A stretch of DNA of 64,000 nucleotides from assembly GCA_031841125.1 (NCBI GenBank), contig CM063114.1, positions 10,044,001-10,108,000 of the forward strand, read 5' to 3'. The notes beneath the pieces were generated by a model. The model saw only the letters and a program-made list of their open reading frames with translations, searched no databases and was not told where the DNA came from. How positions within the stretch are numbered: the first letter of the stretch is position 1; every line of letters starts with the position of its first letter. The stretch comes from Acanthococcus lagerstroemiae. Taxonomy: Eukaryota; Arthropoda; Insecta; Hemiptera; Eriococcidae. The translations under genes were made by a program, and so were the position numbers. Of the stretch, positions 10,797 through 23,555 are shown in pieces.

Positions 10797-10984
10797 CTGT
10801 GATCGGTCAGAGTGTGAATCTGAAAGATTATCCGGTTATTGTTTCAGCTAAAATATTCCAGGTAAAATACATTTTTTCAACTAGAGAAGATGCGCCAAAT
10901 GTGGTCACTGAAAGGTCCTATTATGGCCGCTGTTCAAATGAATGTCAGTGACAGTCATGAAGAACAGGGAATGCCGAGCTGGTG

Positions 10985-11977
10985 CAGGGTGTCTAACAGT
11001 CATTTAACGTCATTTATTTTGGGAGAAGGGTCATTTATGTTGTTTGAAGTCATTTATTTTCAATCATGGTCTTTTAAAAATTTAAAAATCAGCAATTTAT
11101 ACCTTGAAAGAGGTAACAAAGAATTTAGAATTAGAAAATTTTATTATAATACCAGGGCTGCAATTTTTATGTGAATGCATATTTTTACCTAAGGCGTATA
11201 TTCTAAAAGTTTTAATAGATCTTCACGAATCAGAGAATTCTGAGTCAAATGAGCAGCACTTCATTTTGCATATTTCTCATATTTTACACCAATTCTGCCT
11301 ATTTTTCAATATTCTGTCCCCAAAAAGTGATTCTTCTAGTTTTTTTACTCAAAGATACTAAAAATAATTCCCGATTCAAAAAAAAAAAAATACAGACTTA
11401 ACGATTAATGAATATTAACATAAAAGCTTTCAGAAAAATATGTTCCTTTGCATGTGAAATACCCTTTCTCTTACCCACATCACATTTATCAATCGTCAAG
11501 AAATCACAAATAGGAGCAATAAGTATCTCCTGGGTGTATCTCCTAATTAAAAAGAAGATTTGACTTCTTAGGTTAATATTATTTAATACGTACTTTGCTA
11601 GATCGTTTTGAAATTGGATAAAAATTGTATCAGTGTATCCGAGTTAATTTTCCCTTTAAAATGATACCATATTGTATTTGCATATTCATGCATATTTTAC
11701 TATTTTGGCGCATATTTTATTCTGCATATTTAAATTGAATTCAGTGCGTAAAATATGCGCATATTTCGCTATATTTTGTGCATAAAAATTGCAGCCCTGA
11801 TAATGACGATAAATCGAAATATCAGCTTAACAGCCAGCATGAATGAACACCATGCACGTATTATACTTTAAAATTAGTCCCCCACCCCCCATGGTAATGT
11901 AGTTTTATATTCATGGCAAATTGGCGGGGGGGGGGGGAGGTTATTTATTTTTGAAATTGATTTTGTTATACACCCTG
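10985..11977. mobile_element. TIR element, CAGGGTGTCTA family, copy 1
   Basis: The left end is CAGGGTGTCTAAC and the right end, inverted, is CAGGGTGTATAAC. The flanking 5-mers are TGGTG (10980-10984) and TAGTG (11978-11982), one mismatch. A CATTTA/GTCATTTA motif repeats near the left end. A hAT element is nested at 11153-11799. It shares terminal sequence and 5-bp duplication length with copies at 20407-21012 and 32666-33004. No transposase is seen. Confidence 0.6.
11153..11799. mobile_element. nested hAT-like element
   Basis: The ends are CAGGGCTGCAATTTTTATG and its inverse (CATAAAAATTGCAGCCCTG), identical over 19 bp. The flanks TATAATAC and ATAATGAC align as one 8-bp duplication with a single-base shift (ATAAT-AC against ATAATGAC). 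The interior is rich in GCATATTT motifs near both ends. No coding region. Confidence 0.75.
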
Positions 11978-11982
11978 TAGTG

Positions 11983-13140
11983 AAAAATTAAGAACATGGT
12001 AACAGTATTCTGATTCCAGATATTCGTTTCCTGTTCTTTAGAAAGTATAAAATGTTATGCCCTATATTTGCCAAAGTCTTAAGATTGCTCCCCTTCACCC
12101 TAGCACACAGAGAAAAAAATTAAATGAAAAGTCAGTTTTCCATTAATAACTCTCTCATGATCGATGATAAAAAACAATTTTCTGGTTGATGTGTCGAATG
12201 CGACCATTAGCAAATAAATGCGCTGTATGAATCCCAAAAAAAGAAGGGAACAGTATTGGAATAAAAAACCAAATAATTATTTCACCGACCATTCCTTTCG
12301 TTCTCATTATTGTTCTGCACATTTATTTACAAGCGCCCTCATTCTACAGTCTACATACCTACCTTACCTAAGAATATTTCAACCAAATTTACTTCACAAA
12401 TCAGTATCCATAAGGAGAGGGTTGGAAGATCAAAATCAGTAGATTTTCATGTTCTTCTCAGTTTTAATGTCGAATTTGTCTTCAATTAGAAACTGAGACT
12501 TTTTATTACAGTCTTTTGCAGGTCCGAATACCGGGTGAATATCTAGAAATCTTCGAGTTATAAAAGTTCATTACTTGATTATATTCACATCATATTAATC
12601 CCCTGGCTCAGATACAACAGTTCAATGTCATGGCAGCACATTTGCTCCCGAATCGCCCCCCCCCGGCTTCCCCTGCTCAATATATAAACAATGGATTCAG
12701 GGACTTGGGAATCCATATTAATGGCGTAAAGAACTTGAAGTTCAGTGAAATTTGTGCACTGAATATTAGCTCCTGTGGACCCTCAAGGGTGGAAGGGAGG
12801 GTAAATTTTAGAAAGTTTTGATCAGATTTTTAGGGGGCTTTATTAGCTTTGGAAGAGTCTTAAAGAACTATAGGTAAGTCTGGATGAGTTTTCAACAAGT
12901 TTCAAGCAGTTTTAGTGAGTCTTCAACGAATTTGAAAGCACCTTAAAAGTTTGAAACGGTCCCAAGAGGTCTTAAACAAGAATCGAAGAATCATGAAGAG
13001 GCTTAATTAGGTGATGAGAAAGCATGGTATATTTGAAAGGGTCGTAAAGAGACTAGAACACTGAACAAGTCCTAAATAAAAGCCTTAAGGAGTTTTAAAA
13101 TAAACATGTCGCAGACGGATCTGCAACAACAGGAGAGCAT
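11983..13140. other. no recognisable gene
   Basis: AT-rich with a C9 run near 12656. From 12840 to 13090 the sequence has many 'GTCTTAA' and 'AAGTTT' words but no clear period. No gene recognised. Confidence 0.35.
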
Positions 13141-13149
13141 TTTTATGGC

Positions 13150-13690
13150 TCGATTTTCGTATGATTTAATTCAGTTTGACCTGATCCTACCCCAAAAATA
13201 AAAATCCATGGAAATTTCTATTACATACTGCAGATGGCTAGAAGAAATAAAAATTTTCATGGAAATTTCAATCAAATACTGCAGATGGCTAGAAGAAATA
13301 AAAATTTTCATGGAAATGTGGACCACTGAACTGAATTATGAACTGACTTGTGACCACGAGGAGCTAAATTATACGGATTGACTTCACGCAATACGCACCA
13401 CTAAAGTGAACTGGAAATAAGAAGAGAAAAGAAAACAATAAGTAACCTCATTACGCGAGGAGGGTCAGCCAATAAGCACGCATCTTGACTCTCGATTAGA
13501 AATAATGGGGGAGGGGGCGTCCATGGAAGAATTGATAAATAATTCGACCTGATTCTACCCTAATAGAAATTTTTTCATGGAAATTCCTACTAAGTACTGA
13601 AGATGGCTGGAAGAAGTAAAATTTGCCGTGGAAATTTGGACCACTGAATTGTGATCATGAAGAGCTAAATCATACGGATAGAAGTAATGC
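13150..13690. repeat. tandem and dispersed duplication
   Basis: A unit of about 61 bp, ending CTGCAGATGGCTAGAAG, is repeated twice head to tail at about 13196-13315. A longer segment (GACCTGATCCTACCC ... GGACCACTGAA ... GAGCTAAATTATACGG, about 13178-13380) recurs in diverged form at 13545-13680. No coding potential. Confidence 0.7.
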
Positions 13691-13914
13691 TCAAGCAGTC
13701 TGCAGCCGTGTTATTAATAGCCATCGAGATATTTTGTATTAGGGTACAATCAGGAGAAGTAACGCTCAGAAAGTAACCCTTTTTTCGTTTATGGGCCAAA
13801 ACTTTCGATCAGCTGTTTTTTTCTTCGTGATGCTCCAAGTTAACGCTCAAACGTGTAACGCTCAAAAAGTAACGTTTTTTCGTTTATGTGCCAAAACAAA
13901 GACATGAAAATGTC

Positions 13915-16370
13915 AAAATGACCCCTCAAACGGATTCAGTGATTCAAGAAACCCCTATACTGTCTACATAAGGTACTTGGAAATCGGGCAAATTGAAGTA
14001 ATTGAAGATTGGCCCCTATGGAGCCAAAAGATTTGAGAAGAGGATGAAAATGACCCCGAAAACTTATTCAGCGCTCCAAAAAACCGCGTGGTCGACGTAA
14101 AGAACTTTGTAGTAACTGAAAATTAGCGGAGCTTCGAGGATTGAAGGGAGGATGAAAATGACCTCTAAAACAGATTCAGCGACCAAAAAACTTGCCCTGT
14201 CGACTTAAAGAATTCAGAAATCGGGAAAATTCAGATTAATTGAAGATTAGCTCCTGTGCAGGCTTAAGGGTTAAGGGGAAGATAAAAACTACCCTTGAAA
14301 CGAATTTAGAGGCCCAAAAACCGTACTGTCGACGTAACGAACTTTGAAATCGGTAAGATTAACCCTCTTTGGAATCGCAGGGGTTGAGAAGAGTGAAATT
14401 GACCCCCGAAACGAATTCTTTCGACGCAGAAGCCCGTATTATCGACGTAAAGAACTTGGAAATCCTTTGAAGCCTCAAAAGGCAGGGAGGGCTTAATGAC
14501 CCCTGTAACTGATTCAGTGACCCAAAAACCTGTACTATCAACGTAAAGAACTTTAAAATTGGGAAAATTAGAATAATTGAAGAATGGCCCCCTGAGGTCC
14601 TAGGACAGCTGCTACAGCTGCGCTGCGGACGCCCCGGCACGGTTCCCCCGTCGTCACCATCTGCCTGCGTCACCACACGGATCAAGACGAGGAGGTGAGG
14701 GGTGAGTGAAGAGAAAGCACGTCCGGCTGTGGGGGACCTGAATTCCAGGTGAGTATGCTCAGGGAGCGCGGACCTCGGTCAGTAGGGAACCTCCTGGTGG
14801 CCCTTGCAGGACGCCCGCACTGGAAGCGGCACGACGAAATGGGGGCTCGGTCTCGGCCCCATAGCGTTCCTCCGGCCACTGATGCGATACCCGAAAGGGT
14901 AGTTTCCAAGGTCCGGGGGTGCGGTGTCATAGAGGCCACTTTGGCATGGGTGCATCGCCATACTTCTCACCACACCAACCCCCCGTGGAGCCTTAAAAGC
15001 TGATGAGGGAGGAGTTGAGATGACCGCGGGTTCCAAAATTTGGCAACTTTTGAAATGTTTTGCTCTCAGGGACTAAACTTATTTCTTTTGATCAAAAAAC
15101 CCACCAGCGCACATTTTTTTGTAATCAAACAATTTGGAAGGGTTATCATCCGGAGGGGGGGGGGAGAATTCAAGTTCAACATTGGAATCTTTATATATAT
15201 TGGAGGAAAACATTTTATTCTGTTTTATAGCTTTCAAAAAATCGAGTTCGGTAGAAAAAATTCGTTTAGTGTAAGAATGAAACATCGACTGAGAATTGTG
15301 AGGAAAAACTAATTCAAAGGTCAATAGCCTCTGTTGGCGAAATTTTAACAATATCGATCACAGAAACCGAATAAAAGTGTAACAATGGAAATCAGCGACT
15401 TAAGAGACTGCACTGTCGATGTACAGATCTTGGAACTTGGAAAATTAGAGTAATTGAAGATTAGCCCCCAGTGGAGCCTTAAGGGTTGAAAGGAGGATGA
15501 AACTGGCCCCCAAAACTGATTCTACCGACTCAGAAAACCGTATTGTTGATATGAAGAATTTGGAAATTGTATGCAGCCTCAAGAGTTGGAGGGGAGGATA
15601 AAATGACCCCTGAAACGGATTCAACGACCCAGGAAACCGTTCTGTCGACGGAAAGAACGTAAAAGTAAGAGAAATTAGAGTAACTGAAAATTAGCTCCCT
15701 GTGGAGTCTTATAAGAATTGATGGAAAAGGAGAAAGAACTCCTGGAATGGATTAAGCGACCCAGAAAACTGCGCTTGGAAATTGGGGAAATTTGAATGAA
15801 TGAATTTAGCCTTTTATGGAGCCTCAAGGGTTGAGGGGGAAGGCAGAAATGACCCTTCAAACAGATTCAGCGACCCAAGAAACTGCCCTGTCGAAATGAA
15901 GAACTTAAAAATCGGAAAATTTAGAGTAATTAGAAATTAGCCCCCTGAGGAGTCTTGAAAGTTTAGGAGGAAGGAGAGAGAACTGGAACGGATTCAGCGA
16001 CGCAAAAATACTGTCGATGTAAAGAACTTGGAATTCAGGAAAATTTGAGTAATTGAAGTTTAGCCCCTAGTGGAGCCCTAAGGATTGAGGGGAGGGTAAG
16101 AATTATCCCTGGAATAGATTCAGCGACTCTGAAAACCGCTGCGTCGACGTAAAGATCTTGGAAATCATATAAATTAGAGTAATTGGAAATAACCCCTTGT
16201 AGAGCCTTAAGAGTTCAGGGGAGGCAACCCAAAGAACTACTATCGATGTAAAAAACTGAGAAATTGAGGGAAATTTTGGAATAACTGGAAATTAGCTCCT
16301 CTATTGTGGCGCCTGAATGCTTCAGGGGGAGACTGAAGTAACGCCTGAAGTGAATTCAATGACCCTTAAA
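13915..16370. repeat. decayed tandem array, units about 95-132 bp
   Basis: The phrase GATTCAGCGACCCAAAAA, or a variant, recurs near 13931, 14063, 14174, 14297, 14412, 14508, 15388, 15516, 15616, 15748, 15862, 15992, 16114 and 16350. Each copy is followed by CTGTCGACGTAAAGAACTT, AATTAGAGTAATTGAAGATT and GTGGAGCCTTAAGGGTTGAG blocks. Spacing between successive starts is roughly 96-132 bp. Copies are diverged and of unequal length, so this is an old array. It is interrupted between about 14600 and 15385 by unrelated sequence. Confidence 0.85.
14605..14985. other. GC-rich insert within the tandem array
   Basis: Visibly GC-rich, with words such as GCTGCGGACGCCCCGGCAC and CGATACCCGAAAGGGTAG, against AT-rich surroundings. 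It begins inside a unit after CCCCCTGAGGTCCTA and ends where the same part of a unit resumes (CCCCCGTGGAGCCTTA). Overlapping open frames exist on both strands, but none shows a domain I recognise. It has no visible terminal inverted repeats. Origin unknown. Confidence 0.5.
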
Positions 16371-16374
16371 ACTT

Positions 16375-18870
16375 CCATTTACACTAGAAAATCACTTTTG
16401 GGCACATGTGGGAAGGTTCCCCTAGCGACAGTTAGTGTTAAACTCCCCCTTGCGGCACAGGTTAACCTTTTTCGAGTTTGCTGAAACTTAGCAGCTTTTT
16501 CTTCAGTATTTGGTGGCCCATTGAAGAAATCAAATTCAAAAATAAGCACCAATCCTAACGTATACTTACAGTGACCAAAGCCGAAAGTCATTTTCTTCAA
16601 AAACGTAACCGGGAAATCGATCTTTAACCCCCTCCCCCCACACACACACCTTCACTCTCACCCTCCAAAAAAGTCAGTAGTGACCCTTTTTGAGTGGAAC
16701 TGAACGAGCTTTCATTCCTAATTGAGACATTTGGAATTTAAGTCCTGCTAGGCCAGCTGTAGACCAAATTCTGATTTTGACCCTGTACTCACCACTTGCG
16801 ATTTCAGGTCGCTTCAGCTGAGTGCGACTGCGATCTTGAAATAGATCGACGGCCTCCCAACTAGTGTCATGCTCCCATGAAGTGCATCATTCTTACGAGA
16901 TGTTGCATCAGCGGTATGTAGTAATTCGTTTTCAAAACGTGCACGACAAAATGAGAAAAATCTGATTTCAAACTTACTTGTCGGTGAAACAGACTCACAT
17001 TCAACGACACGGCAGAACTCGCATATGTCGCGTTTGCGAAACACACAACTCGAAAGTCGCGTTTTGTGCGTACAAACCACAATAATTTACGCAGTCCACG
17101 ATGTGGAACCGCTTTGGAGTTACGAGATGGCGAGCACGACCACGTGTTCTAGGCTTCAGCATCAGCTTTACTTCCACGTATTAGTCAGAGGCCGCAATCG
17201 GCCCAGCAGGTCAGTGGTCGTGTGCACGCACCGTACTCGAGATTATCGTCTGCTCGACGACCCGGATACCACACGGAACCAGCAGAGCTCGCTGGTCCCG
17301 ACTCCGGAGGAGTCCAGAGGTGCCGGTTTATTCAACCTGCGCGATTTCTTAACCGTCTCCCAGCAGCGCAGCGGCTTCTAGAAGAATCTGGTTTACGGTC
17401 ACGTTTTGCGGGGCCCGCCAGAATCGCAGAACTAGTTTCATCGTAATGGCACAAAAGTGTAGGTTTGTTATACAACAGAGAATATAATACAACAAAAAAA
17501 CCAAAGATGGAAACGAGAAATGGCCCACAGACGGGATAACGTTACACCGCCGTTTTCCCCGTATTATAAATTATATGTATCGTAAATACAGTAACATGTG
17601 TGTAATCAACGTTTCGTGATGTAACGCGATCACCAGACTGGAGAATACTGGAAACCAAACATAGGATTTACGGATTTTGGTTTGCGAAAGTGGTTAAGTT
17701 GGTTTGCCGGATGAGTAACGGCCACGAACCACGAACGATAACCTGGAAATATTTGGCGGTGGCTCCCCAAAATCAGCATCAATTTACATGTGGGAAAGTT
17801 CGGGAATATTTCATGGGTACCACCTAACGGCACCGGAGATATTTTGTAATTAGTTGAAGGCACGTGATCTTCCATTCTAAAGACTAAATCAACTTTTTCG
17901 AGAACTGCCGTTTCTGGTGGAAGTCTGTTCAAAACCAGTTCTATAGTCCTAAGGAATGAAGGGCTGAAAGTGCCCAATTAGGTGGTCTTTATTTTCGATT
18001 TCCTATTTTCCAGCCCCCCCCCCCCCGCACAAAGTAGTTCCTTCCATGTATGTAAGACTAGAATGAAATAGCCTTTAAATCACGCTTCTAAGATTGCAGT
18101 GAGAACCCTGAATTAACAGAAAGCTACAGTTCTGAGGGTGTAGACTACGACATGTCCTAGATTGGATAACGACTAACGACTGTTACTCCAACCTACTATA
18201 TATCTCGTACACTGCACGAATCTATCTGCGAGTATCATCGTAACCAACATTTCGGCATGACGGAATCTTACATATGTATTTGAACAAGCCAAATTGCTTT
18301 GCAACCTAGTTATAGGGTCGACCTTTATTCAGCTGAAGTCTGGACGGCTATTCTACTAACCAACTTCGAACAGAAAGTGCAATCGCACTTGGACGCTGTT
18401 ACGCGTAAGGGAACCAACCAGCAAAATCTGTTTTTTGAGAACATGTGATTCTAAGTTCAAGAACCATGTAGAAACTATATGACATAACGTTTACTCATAA
18501 GCTGTAATCAACGTGAGTACCCGTATTTGAATTAGGGGCCCAATTCTGAAAAATTTTACTTTTTACGCTCTTTCCAACGATACTATAATAACTCATTTTG
18601 TTTACAAAAAAGTCTATTGGTTCACGCTGACCCTAATTTCAGCAAGAATCATACATAATATTACAAACCTCACAAAATGAACTCCTTTCAATTCCTTATG
18701 TTGATATCTTGAGTCGCTTTTGCCGAGACTGTAAGCACAATGTAAAACCATCTACCTATCGGTTTCTTTTACGCACGATTGCGTTCACTTTTACGTTTAA
18801 AACCATAAACGCCACTAAAGCAAACGCAATTCATTCTTGTGTATCTCGAACTTCAGTTGATAAGAAAAAC
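16375..18870. other. no recognisable gene; GC-richer patch at 16790-17450
   Basis: The 16790-17450 patch is richer in CG and contains an open frame of 118 codons (17025-17381, plus). Its product shows no motif I recognise. A GTCAGT following CAG near 17209 could be a splice donor, but this is weak. A C13 run lies at 18014-18026. An exon or promoter of a host gene is possible but unsupported. Confidence 0.3.
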
Positions 18871-18879
18871 ACGAACCAC

Positions 18880-18910
18880 TGACGTCACGCGTCGCTAACC
18901 ACTGACGTCA
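18880..18910. promoter_or_regulatory. paired TGACGTCA (CRE-like) palindromes
   Basis: Two copies of AACCACTGACGTCA, each containing TGACGTCA (18880-18887 and 18903-18910), lie 23 bp apart, followed by CGCG/TGCG. The palindrome is the classical CREB/ATF consensus, but no gene start is recognised nearby. The pair may simply be a short tandem duplication. Confidence 0.3.
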
Positions 18911-20401
18911 TGCGCAGCATAGATATATTTTTTCCATTGTATAAGGCTCGGCTGCGCCGACCCTTAAAAATAATCTAAAATTCAAGCTTTGATCAAAATT
19001 AAGTCTTATGCCTTCGTGTTTTATTAGTGTTCGAATGGAACAAGTAGAACAAAAATTAGGTTTTCAATACTGTAATACGAGGTGACTATGCAATCATGGG
19101 GTAACTTGGCAATCACGGGGTGACTTGGCACACGTATGTTTTCATTACTCTTAGGAGCGCGAAGGAAATAGTAGAACATGTGACAACACTGGAACGTGAC
19201 TCGCCATGCAGGATGTTATACAGTTCTTATTCCGAATGAACCATCGCTATTGTGTAAAACCAACTCAGTGTAATTCCGTTATTTCCAGGCAGTGTTACCT
19301 GGTCGTCTGTACAGACTTTCAAAATTCAAAATTTATTGTATAAGATAATGAGTGAAAATCGAAAGAAACTGTATATGTTCGGTATCATTAGATCATTACA
19401 TATAGAATTTGATCGCGGTCATGATAAAAGAACACTATTGTATATTATTCAACACAGTGAAGTAGCATTTGGTGAAAAACTGAAGGACAATGTGGGAGGG
19501 GTGACCTTGCACACAATTGTTTATTCGTTCTTCAAGCCAATAAGTGATCAGTTTTGATGTTCTGCCTTATTTCAAGTGAATGAAGAAGTAGAAATCGGTT
19601 GTTTATGCATTTCAGGGGGGGGGGCAAGGACGTACGTTCCTGTATTAGGGTCTCGGCCTTTCGAAGGGAAAGTCTTATTTCATTTTTTTAAAATGATTTC
19701 TGAGATAAAGAAAGGGTACAGTTCTCAAGGTTAACATTTTTTTTTTTTGCATACATCAGTATACATAGCGTATAGCGTATCAATTTGGGGTTACTTGGCA
19801 CTTTTAATATACAACACTACACTTCCTTGTACAACTTTATGTGCAATGTCACCCCATCGCGGTACCACTTCACATACTTATTGCATAATTCTGTGGAAAG
19901 ATTTATGGAGCGAGGCTGTCACAATCCTTTGGGAAATGTATTCCATAATGTCCCATCAAAATTACAAAAAATATCCTGGTTCTCTAACCCAGTTTTTACA
20001 GTCTGTAGAGCGCGTCAAACTTGAAATTACAGTTAAAAGTGAGCAAAGTTACCCTATGTTACAGTGTACGGAGATACTATGTGCCAAGTTTGAACAAAAT
20101 CGGTCATTGGTAATCCATATCTCGAGGCAGTTAAAGTCTTTAGGAGATTTAACATTAATTTTGATAATATAAGATCCTCTAGTACTTGTAGCCTCTATAT
20201 ACGAGCCTAGAAATCAATTTCTTTTTGACATCGGGTTTTTAACGCTCACTGAATCTATTTCTCGGGTTCCCCTTCACCTTCTTCAGTCCCATAGAGGCTC
20301 ATTTTCAATTATTCCTGTTTCCAAGTCCCCGGTGGGGTCTAAAGAGTAGAGATAAGATAGGAATAACTGAGGAATATGATTCTGCAATCTCTGAAACTCG
20401 C
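18911..20401. other. no recognisable gene; GGGTAACTTGGC motifs
   Basis: GGGTAACTTGGCAATC (about 19099), GGGTGACTTGGCACACG, GTGACCTTGCACAC and GGGTTACTTGGCAC recur, and the inverse AAAGTTACCC lies near 20053. These may be the remains of a TIR element between about 19080 and 20065, but boundaries are unclear. The open frame at 19747-20172 (141 codons) has no recognisable domain. Confidence 0.35.
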
Positions 20402-20406
20402 ATTTG

Positions 20407-21012
20407 CAGGGTGTCTACTAATCGTGAATGTCATAAAGGTTATGAAAAAGTCATGAATTGAAGTCAATGATCATGGAAATCACGAAAGTCATAAAAAAGT
20501 CATGAATTCAATTGAAAAGTGATATTTCAAAACGGCCTCTGTCCACTTTTTAAAACTTTACAGGTGAATGAAATAACTGTCGGTACTCTCCTTTGTATAC
20601 CATATATGTGCCACCAGTGATACTTGGGGGTTGCCTAGTAGAACATTTACCTGAATATTGGTAGGTTGACAGTGTAGGAATGTGTGTATGTCTTCACCAG
20701 ATGACGCTATAAAATGAGCTTCGAAAAAAATGGATGTAGGCCGTTTCGGAATATTGCTCCTCAATTGTATATTTAATTTTCTTTTTCCCCAAAAATCATG
20801 AATTCACTCCAAATTCTTTTTGGGGAAAAAATCATCTTCTTTTTTAAATATGAACTCCGGAATATTAGCAAAGGAAGAAAGTGAACAAGTATTTCTGATT
20901 GTTCTTACAATTTAGGATCCCTAACATGAGTATTATGAGCGCAGAAAAAAAGTCATGAAAAGGTTACGGAAAAGTCATGAATTTCTTAAATGTGTTTTTG
21001 GTAGACATCCTG
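20407..21012. mobile_element. TIR element, CAGGGTGTCTA family, copy 2
   Basis: The left end is CAGGGTGTCTACT and the right end, inverted, is CAGGATGTCTACC. Identical ATTTG 5-mers flank it (20402-20406 and 21013-21017). AAAGTCATGAATT-type words repeat near both ends (for example 20450, 20500, 20950 and 20974), which is typical of subterminal transposase sites. No transposase gene is present. Confidence 0.75.
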
Positions 21013-21409
21013 ATTTGAAAGAGAAGATAATCTTCAGGCTCCTACCTATAAAAAATGCCAGCTCCAGGAGGATCTCAAATTCTCAGAATCAATGCTGATT
21101 TCCATAAGAACCACCTTGAAGCATGGATTACCCTTGAATGATTGTGGTCAAACTTTACACGTAATCTGTCTGTATATTGAAATCCTGATCTTGATTTCCC
21201 TGTTCCGAAGGAAAATATAAAAAGATGAGACGTGAACTACAGGAACATGAGTCTCTATTTTTTCTCTCTTCTCTCTGTACCTCATCTTTCCGTCCTCTTC
21301 CTCCTCCTTCCTTCTCTGAAAAAAGCTCCAATTGATAAGATGTGCAGAAAAGTTTCTATATATTAGAAACTTGACTTCCCCCTCCTGGGGGAATAATGCC
21401 ATCTGATAA

Positions 21410-21610
21410 GATGTACAGATATGAGCCATCCAAACATAAGAAATAAAGACGTGGGACATAAAACCATAAAACGTAAGACATGTCAATACAAAGACAGAAG
21501 ACATAAAGACATGAAGACATGAGGACATGAGACTCGAGACATAAAACACATAAATACAATAATGACCTGAGACATTAAATAAAGACAAGACACATACTCG
21601 TAAAGACACC
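21410..21610. repeat. GACAT-rich minisatellite
   Basis: GACATAAA, GACATGA and ATAAAGAC words of about 8-10 bp repeat irregularly from about 21412 to 21605. The open frame across it on the minus strand (21148-21675) is only the translation of this simple repeat and its flanks. Confidence 0.7.
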
Positions 21611-22039
21611 GTATATTGGACACGTGATCTGTTTGTAACATTGTGTCTGTTATTATCTTTATTGTGTCTTGACATGTCTTTTTATGAAATCAAACGAAGA
21701 AATATTTCAATTTTTTCTTAGTGTCTAACCAGGGATATCGACCCTATTGAATTTTCTAACCAATTTTTATCGGGTCCGGGTTCGTTTTTTTTCTGTAAAT
21801 TTTATGAATTTTGGCTTCTTTTTCACAGTATTAGGGATTCGGATATCTTTACAAGATAGATTCAAAGTTCAGGTTTGGATTTGCATTCGGACTCTTTTAG
21901 GTTCAGTTATTTAGGTTCTTTTTTTTAATTCGGATTTTCGTTTTTAGTTTGTAATTAAGGTTTGGTATCCGTGAGTTTGATCCCATACTCAGACCCAAAC
22001 ACAAACCCGGAAATTCAAAACCAGAATTCGAGCTCAGAT

Positions 22040-22235
22040 TTAAGATAACGCAAACACTGTATTCGAATTTGAACCCAAACGCAAAACCAAACCAAACCCA
22101 AATCCGAATCTGATGGAATTTTTACTGTTATGGGTTTTTATTTCTCTCATTTTCAATAATTTGTTAGGTTCGAGTTTGGATTTGGGTTTGCATTCGAGTT
22201 TGGATTTGGGTTTGCATTCGAGTTCGACATTTCTG
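22040..22235. repeat. 24-bp minisatellite with inverted counterpart
   Basis: A 24-bp unit starting CGAGTTTGGATTTGGG is present twice, plus part of a third, at about 22172-22227. About 90 bp upstream the complementary composition appears (ACCCAAACGCAAAACC, AACCCAAATCCGAATC), so the two sides could pair. The minus-strand open frame with two CKPKSKLE repeats reflects this unit. Confidence 0.6.
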
Positions 22236-22768
22236 GTCCAAACGAACAATATTTCCTGAAAGACAATCACCATTCATCTAATCAGAATAAAGTATGAGGT
22301 TTATTACTTAATTTTGTTATCAGAATGATAATACCGATGATTTTTATGAAGAAAAATAGAACATCTAGTTTCATTCCCAATGAAAAAGTTTCTCTTTCTC
22401 CTTCTCCTTTCCCTGAAAGGGGAGCTAGGGTATATCGTCAGCTTCCGAATTCTGCGGGCTCATTGGTCCATTGATTTGTAAATTCCATCAGATTCTTTAT
22501 TTCACCTTAATTAGGGTCCAAAAATGTGAAATTTACAGTTGAAACAGAGAAAATTGAATTGACTTGAAAAATAAAATAAATAAAATAGAACAATAAAAGT
22601 GTATAGGTTTTTTAGTTCGCTGATTTCAAATATTTCGTCAGAGTTTTGATGTGACCTTTCTTGGGCTCCTAAATCCGGATTTCTGATTTACTTCTAAAGG
22701 GTGAAGACATTTTTTGAGGGGGGAGGGGGATGTTGCTGATTCTAAATAATACGCTTGATTTTTAATCT

Positions 22769-23540
22769 GGCAGAAATTTCGATAATGATAGAGGATCTAG
22801 CTATAGAGAAAGTAGGAAAGTAGGCCAAGAAATAAACATGTCAAAAAGCAAAATAATGACTCAAGAAAGGAATGGGAATGGGATACTGCTGTCTGGGAAT
22901 ACACAAATTGAAAGGTGAATGAGTATAAATATTTGGGCCAAATAATATCGTTCGAAAACAGGAAGCAAAAAGAAATTAGTGAAAGAAAGACAAAATCGTG
23001 GAAATCATTTTGGATTTGAAACAATTTTTTAAAGGAAAAACGTCATTAGAGAATAAATCAAAAATCCTGAAAATCTGTGTATTCCTAGTGGCGGCATACG
23101 GAGCCCAAACATGGTCGTTAAAAAGTGCACGAATGAAAAAGTTCAAAATAATGCAAAACTCAATGATGAGAAGTATCCTCAATATCAAAATTAAAGATCG
23201 AGTAAAAATTGCAGAATTAAAACACAAATTGAAAATTGGGGGCCTCGGTAGAATAACAGTGACGTTAAAATGGAAATATGCCGGGCACCTGGTTAGAGAT
23301 AGTCAGAACAAATGGAACGCACAAACAACCCTCTGGACTCCGTATGACCATAAAAGAAGAAGGGGGAGGCCAACTTCTAGATGGCGAGACGAATTCACGA
23401 GAGCTTTGGGTATAGGGTGGCCAAACCTCACATACGATAGAGACAAATGGAGGGTGCTGACGGAGGCTTATGCTCGAAAGTGGGCAGAGTAGGAAGCTGA
23501 TGGCAGTCCATCTACCCCTTCTCAAAGCTGTAAACAAAAT
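22769..23540 (+). pseudogene. LINE 3' part: RT thumb to C-terminus
   Basis: Plus-strand pieces read in order: RKVGQEINMSKSKIMT, VNEYKYLGQIISFEN, SWKSFWILKQFFKG, ICVFLVAAYGAQTWSL, RSILNIKIKDRVKIAEL, AGHLVRDSQNKW, HKRRRGRPTSRWRDEF and YDRDKWRVLTEAYARKW. A 164-codon frame (22998-23492) stays open, after frameshifts near 22810 and 22915-22990. The catalytic part of the RT is absent, so this is a 5'-truncated insertion. The 3' end is AT-rich, with AAATAAAAATAAA near 23535-23555. The C-terminus is of the same type as LINE-B (4989-6455) and the fragment at 27113-27332. Confidence 0.85.
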
Positions 23541-23555
23541 AAAATAAAAATAAAT

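Noticed and set aside
17025..17381. 118-codon frame in a GC-richer patch
   Set aside because: Possibly an exon, but no known motif and a second overlapping frame at 17222-17446. Noted in the regional entry only.
19080..20065. TIR element suggested by GGGTAACTTGGC motifs
   Set aside because: The motifs are mostly direct, only one inverse copy is weakly matched, and no boundary or target duplication could be read.
21148..21675. 175-codon minus-strand frame rich in Cys/Val/Phe
   Set aside because: It is largely the translation of the GACAT minisatellite and a pyrimidine-rich flank.
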